From Caldilineaceae bacterium bin34 (GTDB taxonomy: Bacteria > Chloroflexota > Anaerolineae > Caldilineales > Caldilineaceae), in the NCBI GenBank assembly GCA_002238555.1, contig MPMO01000022.1, forward strand, positions 1 through 63,913: a DNA stretch of 63,913 nucleotides. Direction: 5' to 3'. This document shows, piece by piece, positions 31,889 to 40,970 of the stretch. Numbering within the stretch: the stretch's first letter is position 1; each line of letters opens with the position of its first letter. The notes beneath the pieces are model-generated. The model was given only the letters and a program-made list of their open reading frames with translations. It was not told the DNA's origin and ran no database searches. Made by a program: the position numbers and the translations under genes.

Positions 31889-32986
31889 GTGTACACAGCC
31901 GAAACCGCTCCGCTGGCCTTGTTGTTTCCGGGCCAGGGCAGTCAGGCGGTGGGGATGGGGCAATCGCTCCTGGACGGGTCGGCGGTTGCGCGCGCGGTGT
32001 TTGGCGAGGCCGAGGACATCCTCGGCTTTGAACTGACCAGGATGTGCCGGGAAGGTCCGGCCGAGGAACTGGCGGACACCTACAACACGCAGCCTGCACT
32101 GCTGACCGTCAGCATGGCGGTCCTGAGGGCAACCGCGGCGCGCATGGGGGATCGCCTGCCCCTGCCGACGGCGTTCGCCGGCCACAGCATGGGCGAGTAT
32201 TCGGCCTTGGTGGCCGCCGGTGCCTTGACGTTTGTGGACGGGTTGCGGCTGGTGCGCGAGCGGGGCCGCCTGATGCGCGAGGCCGGTCTCCGGAATCCCG
32301 GCCGCATGGCGGCGGTGCTGGGCATGGACGCGGATGACTTGGCCGCACTCTGTCTGGAAGTTACCGAAGACTGCGGCGAGAGCGTGCAGATTGCCAACGA
32401 CAACAACCCCGCACAGCAGGTGGTGTCCGGAACCGTGGCCGCGGTTGCCCAGGTGGAAAAACGGGCTCCGGACCGCGGCGCGCGCCGGGTGGTGCCGCTG
32501 GACGTGAGCATTGCGGCCCATTGCCCCCTGATGGCCTCGGCCGCGGAGGGCATGGCGCGGGCCGTGGCGACCGTTGAAATGCGGGAACCGGTGGCGGCGG
32601 TGGTCCTCAACACTACCGCCGAACCCTCGCGCGATCCGGCCGCCATCCGCCGGGAACTGGTGGATCAGATGACGGGCGGGGTGTTGTGGCGCGCCAGCGT
32701 GCAACGCATCGCGGCCCTGGGAGTCACCGCCATGGCCGAGCTGGGCAGCGGCAATGTCCTGTCCGGCCTGAACCGGCGCATCGTGCGCCGCATGCCCACT
32801 CCCTCCCTGCAGACCCTGGCCCACCCCCCCCTGGCAGCCCAGGGCCGACATCGAGTCTTGGTGCGCTGCCCGGGAGAGCTGAAGCCTGTCGCAGCCGGTG
32901 CATCGGGCTCGAATTGCCTTCGGTTTGCTGTGCTAGAATCGGCCGCCGAAGGCCCTCCGGCAGCCGGTGGCTGCGCCCTCCATTGA
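31889..32986 (+). CDS. fabD: Malonyl-CoA:ACP transacylase with an extra C-terminal tail
   Basis: A 365-residue protein starting at a GTG. LLFPGQGSQAVGMG, the nucleophile S100 in GHSMGEY and the histidine region SIAAHCPLM are all present. It loads malonyl groups on acyl carrier protein. The family is about 310 residues long; the last ~45 residues here resemble nothing, and the DNA under them contains TGCTAGAAT, which looks like a promoter. A lost stop codon is likely. The TGA overlaps the fabG ATG (TGATG). Confidence 0.92.
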   Translation: MYTAETAPLALLFPGQGSQAVGMGQSLLDGSAVARAVFGEAEDILGFELTRMCREGPAEELADTYNTQPALLTVSMAVLRATAARMGDRLPLPTAFAGHSMGEYSALVAAGALTFVDGLRLVRERGRLMREAGLRNPGRMAAVLGMDADDLAALCLEVTEDCGESVQIANDNNPAQQVVSGTVAAVAQVEKRAPDRGARRVVPLDVSIAAHCPLMASAAEGMARAVATVEMREPVAAVVLNTTAEPSRDPAAIRRELVDQMTGGVLWRASVQRIAALGVTAMAELGSGNVLSGLNRRIVRRMPTPSLQTLAHPPLAAQGRHRVLVRCPGELKPVAAGASGSNCLRFAVLESAAEGPPAAGGCALH

Positions 32987-33732
32987 TGAACCTGAAGGAC
33001 AGAATCGCGCTCGTCACCGGCAGCAGTCGCGGCATTGGCGCCGCGATTGCGTCCGAATTGGCCGCGCGGGGCGCGTTCGTGGTCGTCAACTACCGGGCAG
33101 ACGAGGACGGTGCCGTGTGCGTGGCGGACGGCATCCGCCAGGCCGGGGGCGACTGCGCCGTCGTCCAGGCCGATGTCTCGGACGGCCAGGCGGCGGCCGG
33201 ACTGGTCAAGGCGACCCTTGCATTCAAGGGCCGCCTGGATATTCTGGTCAACAATGCCGGCCTGACCCGGGACGGACTGTTGATGTCGATGAAGGAACAG
33301 GACTGGGATTCGGTGATCAGGACCAATCTAACCAGCGTCTATCAGGTCACGCGACCGGCAGTGCGCAGCATGTTGCGCAAGCGGCGCGGCGCCATCATCA
33401 ACATTGCCAGCGTGGTGGGCCTTTCGGGTGCCGCAGGCCAGACCAACTACGCGGCGAGCAAGGCGGGATTGATTGGATTTACCAAGGCACTCGCCCGAGA
33501 GGTGGGGAGCCGCGGCATCACGGTCAACGCCGTTGCCCCCGGCTTCATTCCCACCGCCCTCACGGAGGTCCTGCCGGAAGATCATGTGCAGCACGTGATC
33601 GCCCAGACGCCCCTTGGGCGCATGGGCACGTGCGAAGAAGTGGCCCGGACCGCAGCCTTTCTGGCCTCCGAGGATGCCGCCTTCATCACTGGCCAGACGC
33701 TGGCGGTGGACGGCGGGCTGACAATGCAATGA
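32986..33732 (+). CDS. fabG: 3-oxoacyl-[acyl-carrier-protein] reductase
   Basis: The protein has 248 residues from the ATG at 32986. It is a classical short-chain dehydrogenase: TGSSRGIGAA nucleotide motif, NNAGLTRD, catalytic N114, S142, Y155 and K159 (NYAASK). The GMTRD-like LTRDGLLM supports FabG over other SDRs. With fabD it belongs to type II fatty acid synthesis. No acpP follows, which is the usual neighbour; nusB overlaps its stop codon instead (ATGA). Confidence 0.95.
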   Translation: MNLKDRIALVTGSSRGIGAAIASELAARGAFVVVNYRADEDGAVCVADGIRQAGGDCAVVQADVSDGQAAAGLVKATLAFKGRLDILVNNAGLTRDGLLMSMKEQDWDSVIRTNLTSVYQVTRPAVRSMLRKRRGAIINIASVVGLSGAAGQTNYAASKAGLIGFTKALAREVGSRGITVNAVAPGFIPTALTEVLPEDHVQHVIAQTPLGRMGTCEEVARTAAFLASEDAAFITGQTLAVDGGLTMQ

Positions 33733-34340
33733 CCGGATTTGCATCCGTCGGGGAGGCCGGCGTTGTGTCCAAGCCTTCCTGGAGATCCCCCGAAATCCAT
33801 CCCGCCGAACCGGCCGCGGACGAAGTCGTGCGCGAAGTGCTGGTTGAGGAAGGCTGGCTGGGCGCGGATCCTGCCTACAGGGGGCGCCACAGCCGTTATC
33901 GCGCAATCGCCCTGCAAGTCCTGTACGAATGCGACTCCACGCACCATCCGCTGAGCCAAGTGCTGCAGCGGCGGTTCGCCAGTCTGCGGCAAAATGGCAT
34001 GGCGCTGACGTCCCGCGGCCAGGATTTGGTGCGCGGTCTGGTTGGCGGAGCCTGGGAGGATCGGGACGAAATCGACCGGATCATCGGCGGGGTGGCCCGG
34101 CGCTTTCCCGTTGACACCCTGTCGGTGTTGGACCGCAACATCATGCGGCTGGCTGTGCAGGAAATGCTGGAACCGACGATGGCCAAGTCCGTCAAGGTGA
34201 TTGTCGTCGAGGCCGTGGCCCTGGCCGAGCGCTACGGGACCGACCAGTCGCCGGCCTTTGTACATGGGGTGCTGGGTGCCGTCAGCCAGCAGCTGGCACG
34301 CCGCGCCGATTACGCGTTCTCCGAGGAAACGGGCCGGTAG
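33729..34340 (+). CDS. nusB: Transcription antitermination factor NusB
   Basis: The protein has 203 residues from the ATG at 33729. The NusB fold begins near residue 56 (SRYRAIALQVLYECD) and ends with LDRNIMRLAVQEML, VVEAVALAERYGT and FVHGVLGAV. The ~55-residue N-terminal extension is unusual for NusB (about 140-160 residues), but the frame and ATGA overlap with fabG are clear; a shorter start is possible. It binds boxA RNA with S10. Confidence 0.9.
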   Translation: MTGFASVGEAGVVSKPSWRSPEIHPAEPAADEVVREVLVEEGWLGADPAYRGRHSRYRAIALQVLYECDSTHHPLSQVLQRRFASLRQNGMALTSRGQDLVRGLVGGAWEDRDEIDRIIGGVARRFPVDTLSVLDRNIMRLAVQEMLEPTMAKSVKVIVVEAVALAERYGTDQSPAFVHGVLGAVSQQLARRADYAFSEETGR

Positions 34341-34342
34341 CC

Positions 34343-35062
34343 ATGGGACTGAACGGACCGAACTTCCTGGGCATTGGATTGCCCGAACTGATGTTCATCG
34401 TGATATTGGGCCTGGTCGTGCTGGGTCCGGATCGCCTGCCCACGGTGGCCAAGGACCTGATTCGGGCCTTTTTCCGGATCCGCAACCTGTCCAAGGACCT
34501 GACCGGCCAGTTGGAGGCCGAGCTTGGGTTCGACGAGCTCAAGGAGTTGCGGGAACTCAAAGGCATGAAGACCGGCGGACTGGTCGAGGCTTGGGCCAAC
34601 GACGAACTGGACCTCGATCTCGACGGCGAGAACTCCGTGACCGATCAGATCGAGGAAGAAAAGCAAAAGAAGCGGGAGAAGGCCCGGCGCGAGCGGGAGT
34701 TGAAGCAGCGGCGCGACAAGGCCAAGCGCGAGCAGCAGGCCAAGATCGATTCCCTGCTCGAGAAAAACAAGGCCGCGAAGGAGGATGGCGGCACGCCGGA
34801 CGCCAAGCCGGAGGCATCCTCTGAGGCCAGCGACGCGGCCGATGGCGATACAGAGGCGGAACCGACCAACACCATCCAGAACGTGGGGATGGACAACTTG
34901 ATCGGTGCCGGCCGCGTGGATCCGGCCTATGTCGGGCAGGACGAGAAGAACTCAACCAGCGAGCCGGACACGGTGCCGGCGGCCGATGCCGAAGCCCGTG
35001 CCACGGACACGGACACTGCGCCCGATCCGGAGCCGGTCCCCACGGCCCGGGAACGCAGCTGA
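34343..35062 (+). CDS. tatB: Twin-arginine translocase subunit TatA/TatB with a long acidic tail
   Basis: A 239-residue protein. The N-terminus has the Tat pattern: a short helix (IGLPELMFIVILGLVVLGPD), a hinge GPDRLP and an amphipathic helix. After it comes a coiled, highly charged stretch (EEEKQKKREKARRERELKQR) and a Thr/Asp/Pro-rich tail. The E at LPEL and the length favour TatB. tatC lies 114 bp downstream. A Tat-type signal peptide occurs on the sugar-binding protein at 57893 in this window. Confidence 0.85.
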   Translation: MGLNGPNFLGIGLPELMFIVILGLVVLGPDRLPTVAKDLIRAFFRIRNLSKDLTGQLEAELGFDELKELRELKGMKTGGLVEAWANDELDLDLDGENSVTDQIEEEKQKKREKARRERELKQRRDKAKREQQAKIDSLLEKNKAAKEDGGTPDAKPEASSEASDAADGDTEAEPTNTIQNVGMDNLIGAGRVDPAYVGQDEKNSTSEPDTVPAADAEARATDTDTAPDPEPVPTARERS

Positions 35063-35066
35063 GTTT

Positions 35067-35086
35067 CCAATCCGCCCGGGGATTGG
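35067..35086. terminator. Hairpin between tatB and tatC
   Basis: CCAATCC (35067-35073) pairs with GGATTGG (35080-35086) just after the tatB stop codon. It may lower read-through into tatC, giving more TatB than TatC. Confidence 0.4.
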
Positions 35087-35176
35087 CCTGCCAGGGACAC
35101 CCGGCAGGTATAGTGCCGTCCGAACCCGCTTCCTGTTCCTTGCCGGCAACGCGCCGCCTGCTTCCCGCATGACATC

Positions 35177-35965
35177 ATGACCACCGCGCAAATCCCGAAC
35201 CAGGAGATTCCTCAGGGCGAGGGCGGGCAGATGAGCATCATGGATCATCTGCGCGAACTGAGGACGCGGCTGATCTGGATCTTCGCCAGCCTGGTGGTCG
35301 GGACGTTGTTGGGCATGGTGGCCTCCGAATGGGTGGTCACCGCCATCGTCACCAAGTGGAACGTGATGCTCCAGGCGATTTCGCCCTTCGAGCCCATCGC
35401 CGCGTTCTTCCGGGTGAGCGTAACGCTGGGAGTGGCCTTCGCCACGCCCATGATTACGTATCAGATTCTGGGGTTCATCGTGCCGGGCCTGTATCCGCAC
35501 GAGAAACGGAGTCTGCTGTACCTGACCCCCGCCATCTTCGCGCTGTTCCTCTGCGGCGGGGCCTTTGCCTACTACGTCATGCTGCCGGTGGCCGTGGCGT
35601 TCCTGCAGCAGTTCTGGAGCGAGTTGATTGAGGCCAACTGGAGCGTACGGGAGTTTGTGTTCTTCACGGTCCGGATCACGTTTTGGATCGGGGTTTTCTT
35701 TGAGTTGCCGCTGGTAATGGCCTTCCTGGCCCGCATCGGCATTGTCAGCGGACCGAAGCTGCTGGGGTGGTGGCGCTACGCCATTGTGCTCAGTTCGGTG
35801 GTCGCGGCCATCATCACGCCGACCATTGACCCGGTCAACATGGCCATTGCCCTGTTTCCGCTGATACTGCTGTACTTCATCGGGGTTGGTCTGGCCTATC
35901 TGCTGTATCGACCGCGCGAACCCCGGGACTTTTCCGAGTCCGAGGATGAAGGCCAACAGGAGTGA
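35177..35965 (+). CDS. tatC: Twin-arginine translocase subunit TatC
   Basis: A 262-residue protein with six transmembrane helices. MSIMDHLRELRTRLIWIFAS is the TatC N-terminus, and the periplasmic loop FEPIAAFFRVSVTLG, the family signature, follows the first helix; FAYYVMLPVAVAFL is also typical. It recognises RR signal peptides. Next to it lies a small coiled-coil gene. Confidence 0.95.
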   Translation: MTTAQIPNQEIPQGEGGQMSIMDHLRELRTRLIWIFASLVVGTLLGMVASEWVVTAIVTKWNVMLQAISPFEPIAAFFRVSVTLGVAFATPMITYQILGFIVPGLYPHEKRSLLYLTPAIFALFLCGGAFAYYVMLPVAVAFLQQFWSELIEANWSVREFVFFTVRITFWIGVFFELPLVMAFLARIGIVSGPKLLGWWRYAIVLSSVVAAIITPTIDPVNMAIALFPLILLYFIGVGLAYLLYRPREPRDFSESEDEGQQE

Positions 35966-35978
35966 GTGAGGAGCCCTT

Positions 35979-36197
35979 ATGGACAGAGACCAACTGATTG
36001 CCCGCAAGGAAAGGGTACAGCGCGAGATTCTGCTGCTGCAGAGACAGATTAGTTCCGCCAACATGAACCCGGCGGGGAACTCCGCCAAGCGGCAGAAGAA
36101 GCAGATCCGCGGCCTGGAGGCCAAGCTGGAACGCCTGATGGCGGAGGAGGGCGACCTCCGAATCCAGATCGACAAGGCCCCGGTTGAGGAGGATTGA
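35979..36197 (+). CDS. Small coiled-coil protein, unknown
   Basis: A 72-residue, fully hydrophilic protein consisting of two charged helices (RDQLIARKERVQREILLLQR and KRQKKQIRGLEAKLERLMAE). GAGGAG precedes the ATG, and it follows tatC after 13 bp, so it is probably co-transcribed and real. No family is recognised. Confidence 0.65.
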   Translation: MDRDQLIARKERVQREILLLQRQISSANMNPAGNSAKRQKKQIRGLEAKLERLMAEEGDLRIQIDKAPVEED

Positions 36198-36206
36198 TCG
36201 GTATTG

Positions 36207-36238
36207 CTCGGCAGGCAGGCCGCCGCCTGCCTGCCGAG
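36207..36238. terminator. Strong hairpin between the convergent tat operon and acyl-CoA synthetase
   Basis: A perfect 13-bp stem, CTCGGCAGGCAGG (36207-36219) with its complement at 36226-36238, and a 6-base loop. It lies between convergent genes and likely works in both directions; no T-run is seen. Confidence 0.65.
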
Positions 36239-36318
36239 TTCAGAGGTTCACCGGACCGCCGCCGAAACGCCGGACACCGATCCGGTCCCGGCCACAGCCG
36301 GTTGCGGGAGCCCGGTAC

Positions 36319-38046
36319 CTACGCTGCGGTCTGGCCGGTCTCGGCCTCGACCAGGAGGCGGCGCAGGATTTTGCCCACCAGTGACTTGGGGAGTTCGTCC
36401 TTGAACTCCACTGCGCGCGGCACCTTGTAGCCGGTCAGGGACTTGCGGCAATGGTCCCGGATCTCATCCTCCGTGGCCTGCTGGCCTTCGTGCAGGACCA
36501 CCCAGGCCTTGACCCGTTCGCCGCTCTGCTCGTCCGGGAGACCGGCCACGGCGGCTTCCAGGATCGCCGGGTGGGCATAGAGGACCTCCTCGACTTCGCG
36601 CGGCACCACGTTGAAGCCGCCGACCAGAATCAGTTCCTTCTTCCGGTCGACCACGGCCAGATAGCCATCATCGTCCATGGTGACGATGTCGCCGGTGTGC
36701 AGCCAGCCGTCCTTGTCGATGGTTTCGGCCGTGGCCTCGGGCTGCTGCCAGTACTCCGTCATCAACTGTGGGCCCCGTACGCAGAGTTCGCCCTCGGCGC
36801 CCGGTTCCGCATCCACGTAGTTGCCCTCTGCATCGGGTTCCATGTTGACGATGCGGATTTCCGTGGATGGGAAGGGCAGACCGATCTTGCCGTCGCGGGC
36901 TTCGCCCTTGAGTGGATTGGCGGCGACGACCGGCGAGCATTCGGTCAGGCCGTAGCCTTCCACCAGGTTGCCGCCGGTCATGCGGTTGAAGGTTTCCTGA
37001 ACCTCCATGGGCAGGGGGGCGCCGCCGGAGATGCAGTATTCGACCGAAGACAGATCGTATTCCCCCGCCTTTTCGTGGTTGATGGCGGCGTTGTAGAGCG
37101 CGGGCACCCCGGGGAACACGGTGATGCCCTCCTTGGATACCAGGCGCAGGTTCTGCTCGGTGTCCCGCGGATTGGGCGTTATGACAATACGGGCGCCAAT
37201 GCGAACGCTGAGCAGAACCGTGATGGCGAGGCCGAAGATGTGGAAGAACGGCAGGGCGCCCATCATGACTTCCTCGCCGTCGCGCGCCTTGGCGAACCAG
37301 GCCCTGGTCTGCGAGGTGTTGGTGCCCAGGGATCTGTGTGTCAGGACTGCGGCGCGGGGCACGCCGGTGGTGCCGCCCGTGTACTGCAGCACGGCCATGG
37401 AGTCGGGTTCCCCGACCGGCGCCATGGAACGGGCGGTCTGCTGCGACATGAGCAGGTGCAGGTTGTAGACCCCGCCGCCGTAGACCACCTCGGCCATGTG
37501 GCCCAGGGCCATCAGCTGCTTGGCGGAGAGTTTTCGGGGAATGGCGGACAGCGTCTCGTTGATGTCGGTGATCAGGATGTGCTCGATCTCGGTATTGGCC
37601 TGGATGCTCCTGACGGTCTCCAAGCCTCCCGACATGCAGATGACGGCTTTCGCGTTGCTGTCGCTGAAGATGTGCTCGAGTTCCGGCGCCGTGTAAATGG
37701 GATTGGCATTGACGACCACCAGTCCTGCCTTCAGGATGCCGTAGAAGGAGATCACATACTGTGGGATGTTCGGCAGCATAATGGCCACGCGCTCGCCCGG
37801 TTGCAGGCCCAGGCTTTTGAGGGCATGGGCCACGCGGTTGCTGGCCAGGTCCAATTCCCGATATGTGATCTTGGACTGCAGGGTCAGGCCGAGCGGCAGG
37901 TACTTGAGCACCAGGTGCAGAGCGGTGTGGCCGGGGTGGCGGCTGACGGTCTCGGTCAGGTCCTGGGTCAACAGGTGATTGACGGTGTCGACCGCTTCCG
38001 CGACCCCGTCCTCGTAGTGTGTGCGCCAAACGGGTTCAAGAGTCAT
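36319..38046 (-). CDS. fadD: Long-chain fatty acid-CoA ligase
   Basis: A 575-residue ANL-superfamily adenylating enzyme. The P-loop is YTGGTTGVPRAAVLTH; the later core motifs are GYGLTECSPV, GWLHTGDIVTMDDDGYL and DRKKELILVGGFNV, and the C-terminal lysine lies in PKSLVGKILRR. It activates fatty acids as AMP esters and transfers them to CoA. Length and N-terminus (PVWRTHYEDGV) are FadD-like. It diverges from proS. Confidence 0.9.
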   Translation of the reverse strand: MTLEPVWRTHYEDGVAEAVDTVNHLLTQDLTETVSRHPGHTALHLVLKYLPLGLTLQSKITYRELDLASNRVAHALKSLGLQPGERVAIMLPNIPQYVISFYGILKAGLVVVNANPIYTAPELEHIFSDSNAKAVICMSGGLETVRSIQANTEIEHILITDINETLSAIPRKLSAKQLMALGHMAEVVYGGGVYNLHLLMSQQTARSMAPVGEPDSMAVLQYTGGTTGVPRAAVLTHRSLGTNTSQTRAWFAKARDGEEVMMGALPFFHIFGLAITVLLSVRIGARIVITPNPRDTEQNLRLVSKEGITVFPGVPALYNAAINHEKAGEYDLSSVEYCISGGAPLPMEVQETFNRMTGGNLVEGYGLTECSPVVAANPLKGEARDGKIGLPFPSTEIRIVNMEPDAEGNYVDAEPGAEGELCVRGPQLMTEYWQQPEATAETIDKDGWLHTGDIVTMDDDGYLAVVDRKKELILVGGFNVVPREVEEVLYAHPAILEAAVAGLPDEQSGERVKAWVVLHEGQQATEDEIRDHCRKSLTGYKVPRAVEFKDELPKSLVGKILRRLLVEAETGQTAA

Positions 38047-38299
38047 GGTCGGGCCCTCTGATTCAGAGATGGAGTTGCGGAGGTCGCGGGCACGCTACGC
38101 GCTTGTGACGGATCGATCCTAGCACAGGGCGCAATTCGGTGTTTTAGGGCCCGGGCGACCCGCCGCCGGAGTCTATACGCGGCCGAGGCTCGCCAAACAA
38201 GCCGTCCCGAGGCGCCGTCGGGCGACCGGGGGCCGATGTCTGCGTTACACTTTCCCCTCTTGCAACCGGGGCCCGGAGGCCCAGAGGGAATCGTTAGCC

Positions 38300-40075
38300 A
38301 TGCGGATGTCCAAGCTGTTTTTCCATTCGTTGCGCGAAGCGCCGGCCGAGGCGGAACTGGTCAGTCACCAGTTGATGCTCAGGGCCGGCCTGGTGCGCCA
38401 GGTGACCTCCGGGATTTTCGAGTACCTGCCGCTGGGCATGCGGGTCAAGCACAAGATCGAGCGGCTTCTGCGCGAGGAGATGGACCGCGTGGACGGCCAG
38501 GAGATGGTGATGCCCGTGGCACTGCCGGCGGACCTGTGGCGCAAGTCCGGCCGCTGGTACGCAATCGGCGACGATCTGATGCGGATGAAGGACCGGGCCG
38601 GCCGCGACATGTGCCTGGCTATGACACACGAGGAGGTCATGGCCGATCTGGTGGCCCGTTCCGTTAACAGCTACCGTCACCTGCCCATCGTGATGTATCA
38701 GATCCAAACCAAGTTCCGGGACGAACCCAGGCCGCGCGGGGGCATGCTGCGCGTGCGCGAGTTCACCATGAAGGACGCCTATTCCTTCCATGTGGACCAG
38801 GCGGACCTCGACGACTACTACCCCCGGATGTACGAGGCCTACTTCCGGGTTTTCCGCCGGGCGGGGCTGGACGTGGTGGCCATCGAGTCCGACATGGGCA
38901 TGATGGGCGGCACCATGGCCCACGAGTTCATGGCACTGTCCGACATCGGCGAGGACACGATTGCCCAGTGCCGCGGATGCACCTACCGAGCGAACCGGCA
39001 GGTCGCCTCCTTCCGCAAGGATCCGCCCCCGGCCGCCGAGCCCCTGCCGATGGAGGAGGTCCACACGCCGGGCACCGACACCATCGCCGCCCTGGCGGAC
39101 ATGCTGGACATCGATACCGCGCAAACGGCCAAGGCCCTCTTCCTGGTGGCATTGTTGTCGGAGCAGGATCAGAACCGCGAGCAGTTTGTATTCTGCGTGG
39201 TGCGCGGCGACATGGAATTGAACGAGACCAAGCTGACGAATGCGGTCAACGCCGTGCATCTGAGACCCGCGACGGAGGCCGAGATCAGGGCCGTGGGGGC
39301 CGAGCCCGGGTTCGGCTCGCCGGTGGGCGTGGACCGGGACCAGGTCATGGTGGTGGTGGACGACCTGATCTGCAAATCCCCGAACCTGGTGGCCGGGGCC
39401 AACCGGCCGGACTGGCACTACCGCAATGTGAACTGCGGACGCGACTACGGGGCGGACCTGGTCACGGACATCGTCAACGCCGATGACGGGCATGCCTGTC
39501 CGGCCTGCGGCGGCGAGTTGTACCTGCAGCGGGGCGTGGAAGTCGGCAACACGTTCAAGCTCGGCACCAAGTACAGCGAATCGCTCGGCGCCTACTACCA
39601 GGATGAACGGGGCGATTCCCATCCGATTGTGATGGCCTCGTACGGGATCGGCGTGGGCCGGCTGATTGCCTGCATCATCGAGAACTTCAACGACGAGTAC
39701 GGAATCCAGTGGCCCTTGTCCGTGGCGCCCTACCACGTGCACCTGGTGTGCCTGGCCTCGGCGGGCCAGACCGACGTGTGGGACAAGGCCGAGGACCTCA
39801 ATCGGGAGCTGTCCGCCTCGGGCTTGGAGGTCCTGTACGACGATCGGCAGGCCCGGGCCGGCATCAAGTTCAACGATGCGGACCTGGTCGGCATTCCCTT
39901 GCAGATTGCTGTGGGTAAGCGCGGTCTGGCACAGGGCAACGTGGAACTAAAGCTGCGGCGGACCGGCGAGCGCCACATGTTGGACGCGGAGAACGTGTGC
40001 GGGGAATTGCAACCCCATCTTCAGGCGGAGCAGGCCTGGCTGGACGATCTCCTGGCCCTGCCCATGCCGGACTGA
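38300..40075 (+). CDS. proS: Prolyl-tRNA synthetase, bacterial type with editing insertion
   Basis: A 591-residue class II synthetase. Motif 2 is FRDEPRPRGGMLRVREFTM; the insertion domain (from about residue 230, GCTYRANRQVA onward) is the YbaK-like alanyl-tRNA(Pro) editing module; motif 3 is SYGIGVGRLIACII. The anticodon-binding domain closes the protein (LYDDRQARAGIKFNDADL). The length is normal for the bacterial editing type. GAGGGA precedes the first ATG; an ATG two codons later is also possible. Confidence 0.95.
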   Translation: MRMSKLFFHSLREAPAEAELVSHQLMLRAGLVRQVTSGIFEYLPLGMRVKHKIERLLREEMDRVDGQEMVMPVALPADLWRKSGRWYAIGDDLMRMKDRAGRDMCLAMTHEEVMADLVARSVNSYRHLPIVMYQIQTKFRDEPRPRGGMLRVREFTMKDAYSFHVDQADLDDYYPRMYEAYFRVFRRAGLDVVAIESDMGMMGGTMAHEFMALSDIGEDTIAQCRGCTYRANRQVASFRKDPPPAAEPLPMEEVHTPGTDTIAALADMLDIDTAQTAKALFLVALLSEQDQNREQFVFCVVRGDMELNETKLTNAVNAVHLRPATEAEIRAVGAEPGFGSPVGVDRDQVMVVVDDLICKSPNLVAGANRPDWHYRNVNCGRDYGADLVTDIVNADDGHACPACGGELYLQRGVEVGNTFKLGTKYSESLGAYYQDERGDSHPIVMASYGIGVGRLIACIIENFNDEYGIQWPLSVAPYHVHLVCLASAGQTDVWDKAEDLNRELSASGLEVLYDDRQARAGIKFNDADLVGIPLQIAVGKRGLAQGNVELKLRRTGERHMLDAENVCGELQPHLQAEQAWLDDLLALPMPD

Positions 40076-40091
40076 CCGGACCGCGGTCGGG

Positions 40092-40970
40092 TCAGAGCCG
40101 GGGCAACAGCGTTTGCAGGAGCCTGGCGTACGCCTCGCCCGCGGCGCGCCCGGCGGTTACCACTTCCTCGGCATCCGGCCTGTCCGTGGCCTCGAGATTG
40201 TCCACGCACAGGTTGGTGATGGTGCTGAAGGCGAGTACTTCCATGCCGGCGTGGCAGGCCACCATGGCCTCTGGCACCGTGCTCATGCCCACGGCATCGC
40301 CGCCCCAGGCACGCAGCATCCGGATCTCGGCCGGGGTTTCGAAATTAGGCCCGGCCACCCAGACATAGACGCCTTCCTGCAGCTCAGTGCCCGCTTCACG
40401 GGCCGCGGTGCGCGCCAGGTTCACCAGTCGGTGGCTGTAGGTATCGTTCATGGCCGGGAAGCGGTCGCCGAACTCGTCGGCATTGGGGCCCCGCAACGGG
40501 TTCAGGCCAGCCATGGCGGGCAAGGCGATGTGGTCGCGGATGAGCATGATTTGGCCGACCCGGAAGTCTGGATTCATTCCGCCCGCCGCGTTGGTCAGGA
40601 TCAGTGTGCGGATGCCCAGACGGTGCATAACGCGCACGGGAAACGTCGCCTGCGCCGCCGACCACCCTTCATAGGTGTGATGGCGGCCTCGCATGGTGAG
40701 CACGGGCCGTTGTGCAACCGTGCCCAGCAACAACTCGCTCTTGTGCCCCAGGGCCGTGCTCACCGGAAAGCCTGGGATGTCGGCGTAGGGAATGGCGAGT
40801 GGCTGGTCCATCAGGTCGGCAAGGATATCCAGGCCGCTGCCCAACACCAGGCCAATGGTGGGCCTCAAGTTGGTTCGCGCCTCTATCCAGGCCGCGGCCG
40901 CGGAGTAGGCGGCAGGGTCCGTTGGGGGTTGCAGTGTCGGCGGATGATTGTCCACAACCGGCGATTTCAT
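40092..40970 (-). CDS. punA: Purine nucleoside phosphorylase (inosine/guanosine type)
   Basis: A 292-residue trimeric-type PNP: LVLGSGLDILAD phosphate loop, VLTMRGRHHTYEGWS with the phosphate-binding histidine and arginine region, LTNAAGGMNP and GVYVWVAGPNFETPAE-type base pocket, MSTVPEAMVA. It splits purine nucleosides with phosphate. Its ATG overlaps the stop of the truncated recombinase gene (ATGA), an arrangement produced when the recombinase lost its 3' end. Confidence 0.92.
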   Translation of the reverse strand: MKSPVVDNHPPTLQPPTDPAAYSAAAAWIEARTNLRPTIGLVLGSGLDILADLMDQPLAIPYADIPGFPVSTALGHKSELLLGTVAQRPVLTMRGRHHTYEGWSAAQATFPVRVMHRLGIRTLILTNAAGGMNPDFRVGQIMLIRDHIALPAMAGLNPLRGPNADEFGDRFPAMNDTYSHRLVNLARTAAREAGTELQEGVYVWVAGPNFETPAEIRMLRAWGGDAVGMSTVPEAMVACHAGMEVLAFSTITNLCVDNLEATDRPDAEEVVTAGRAAGEAYARLLQTLLPRL

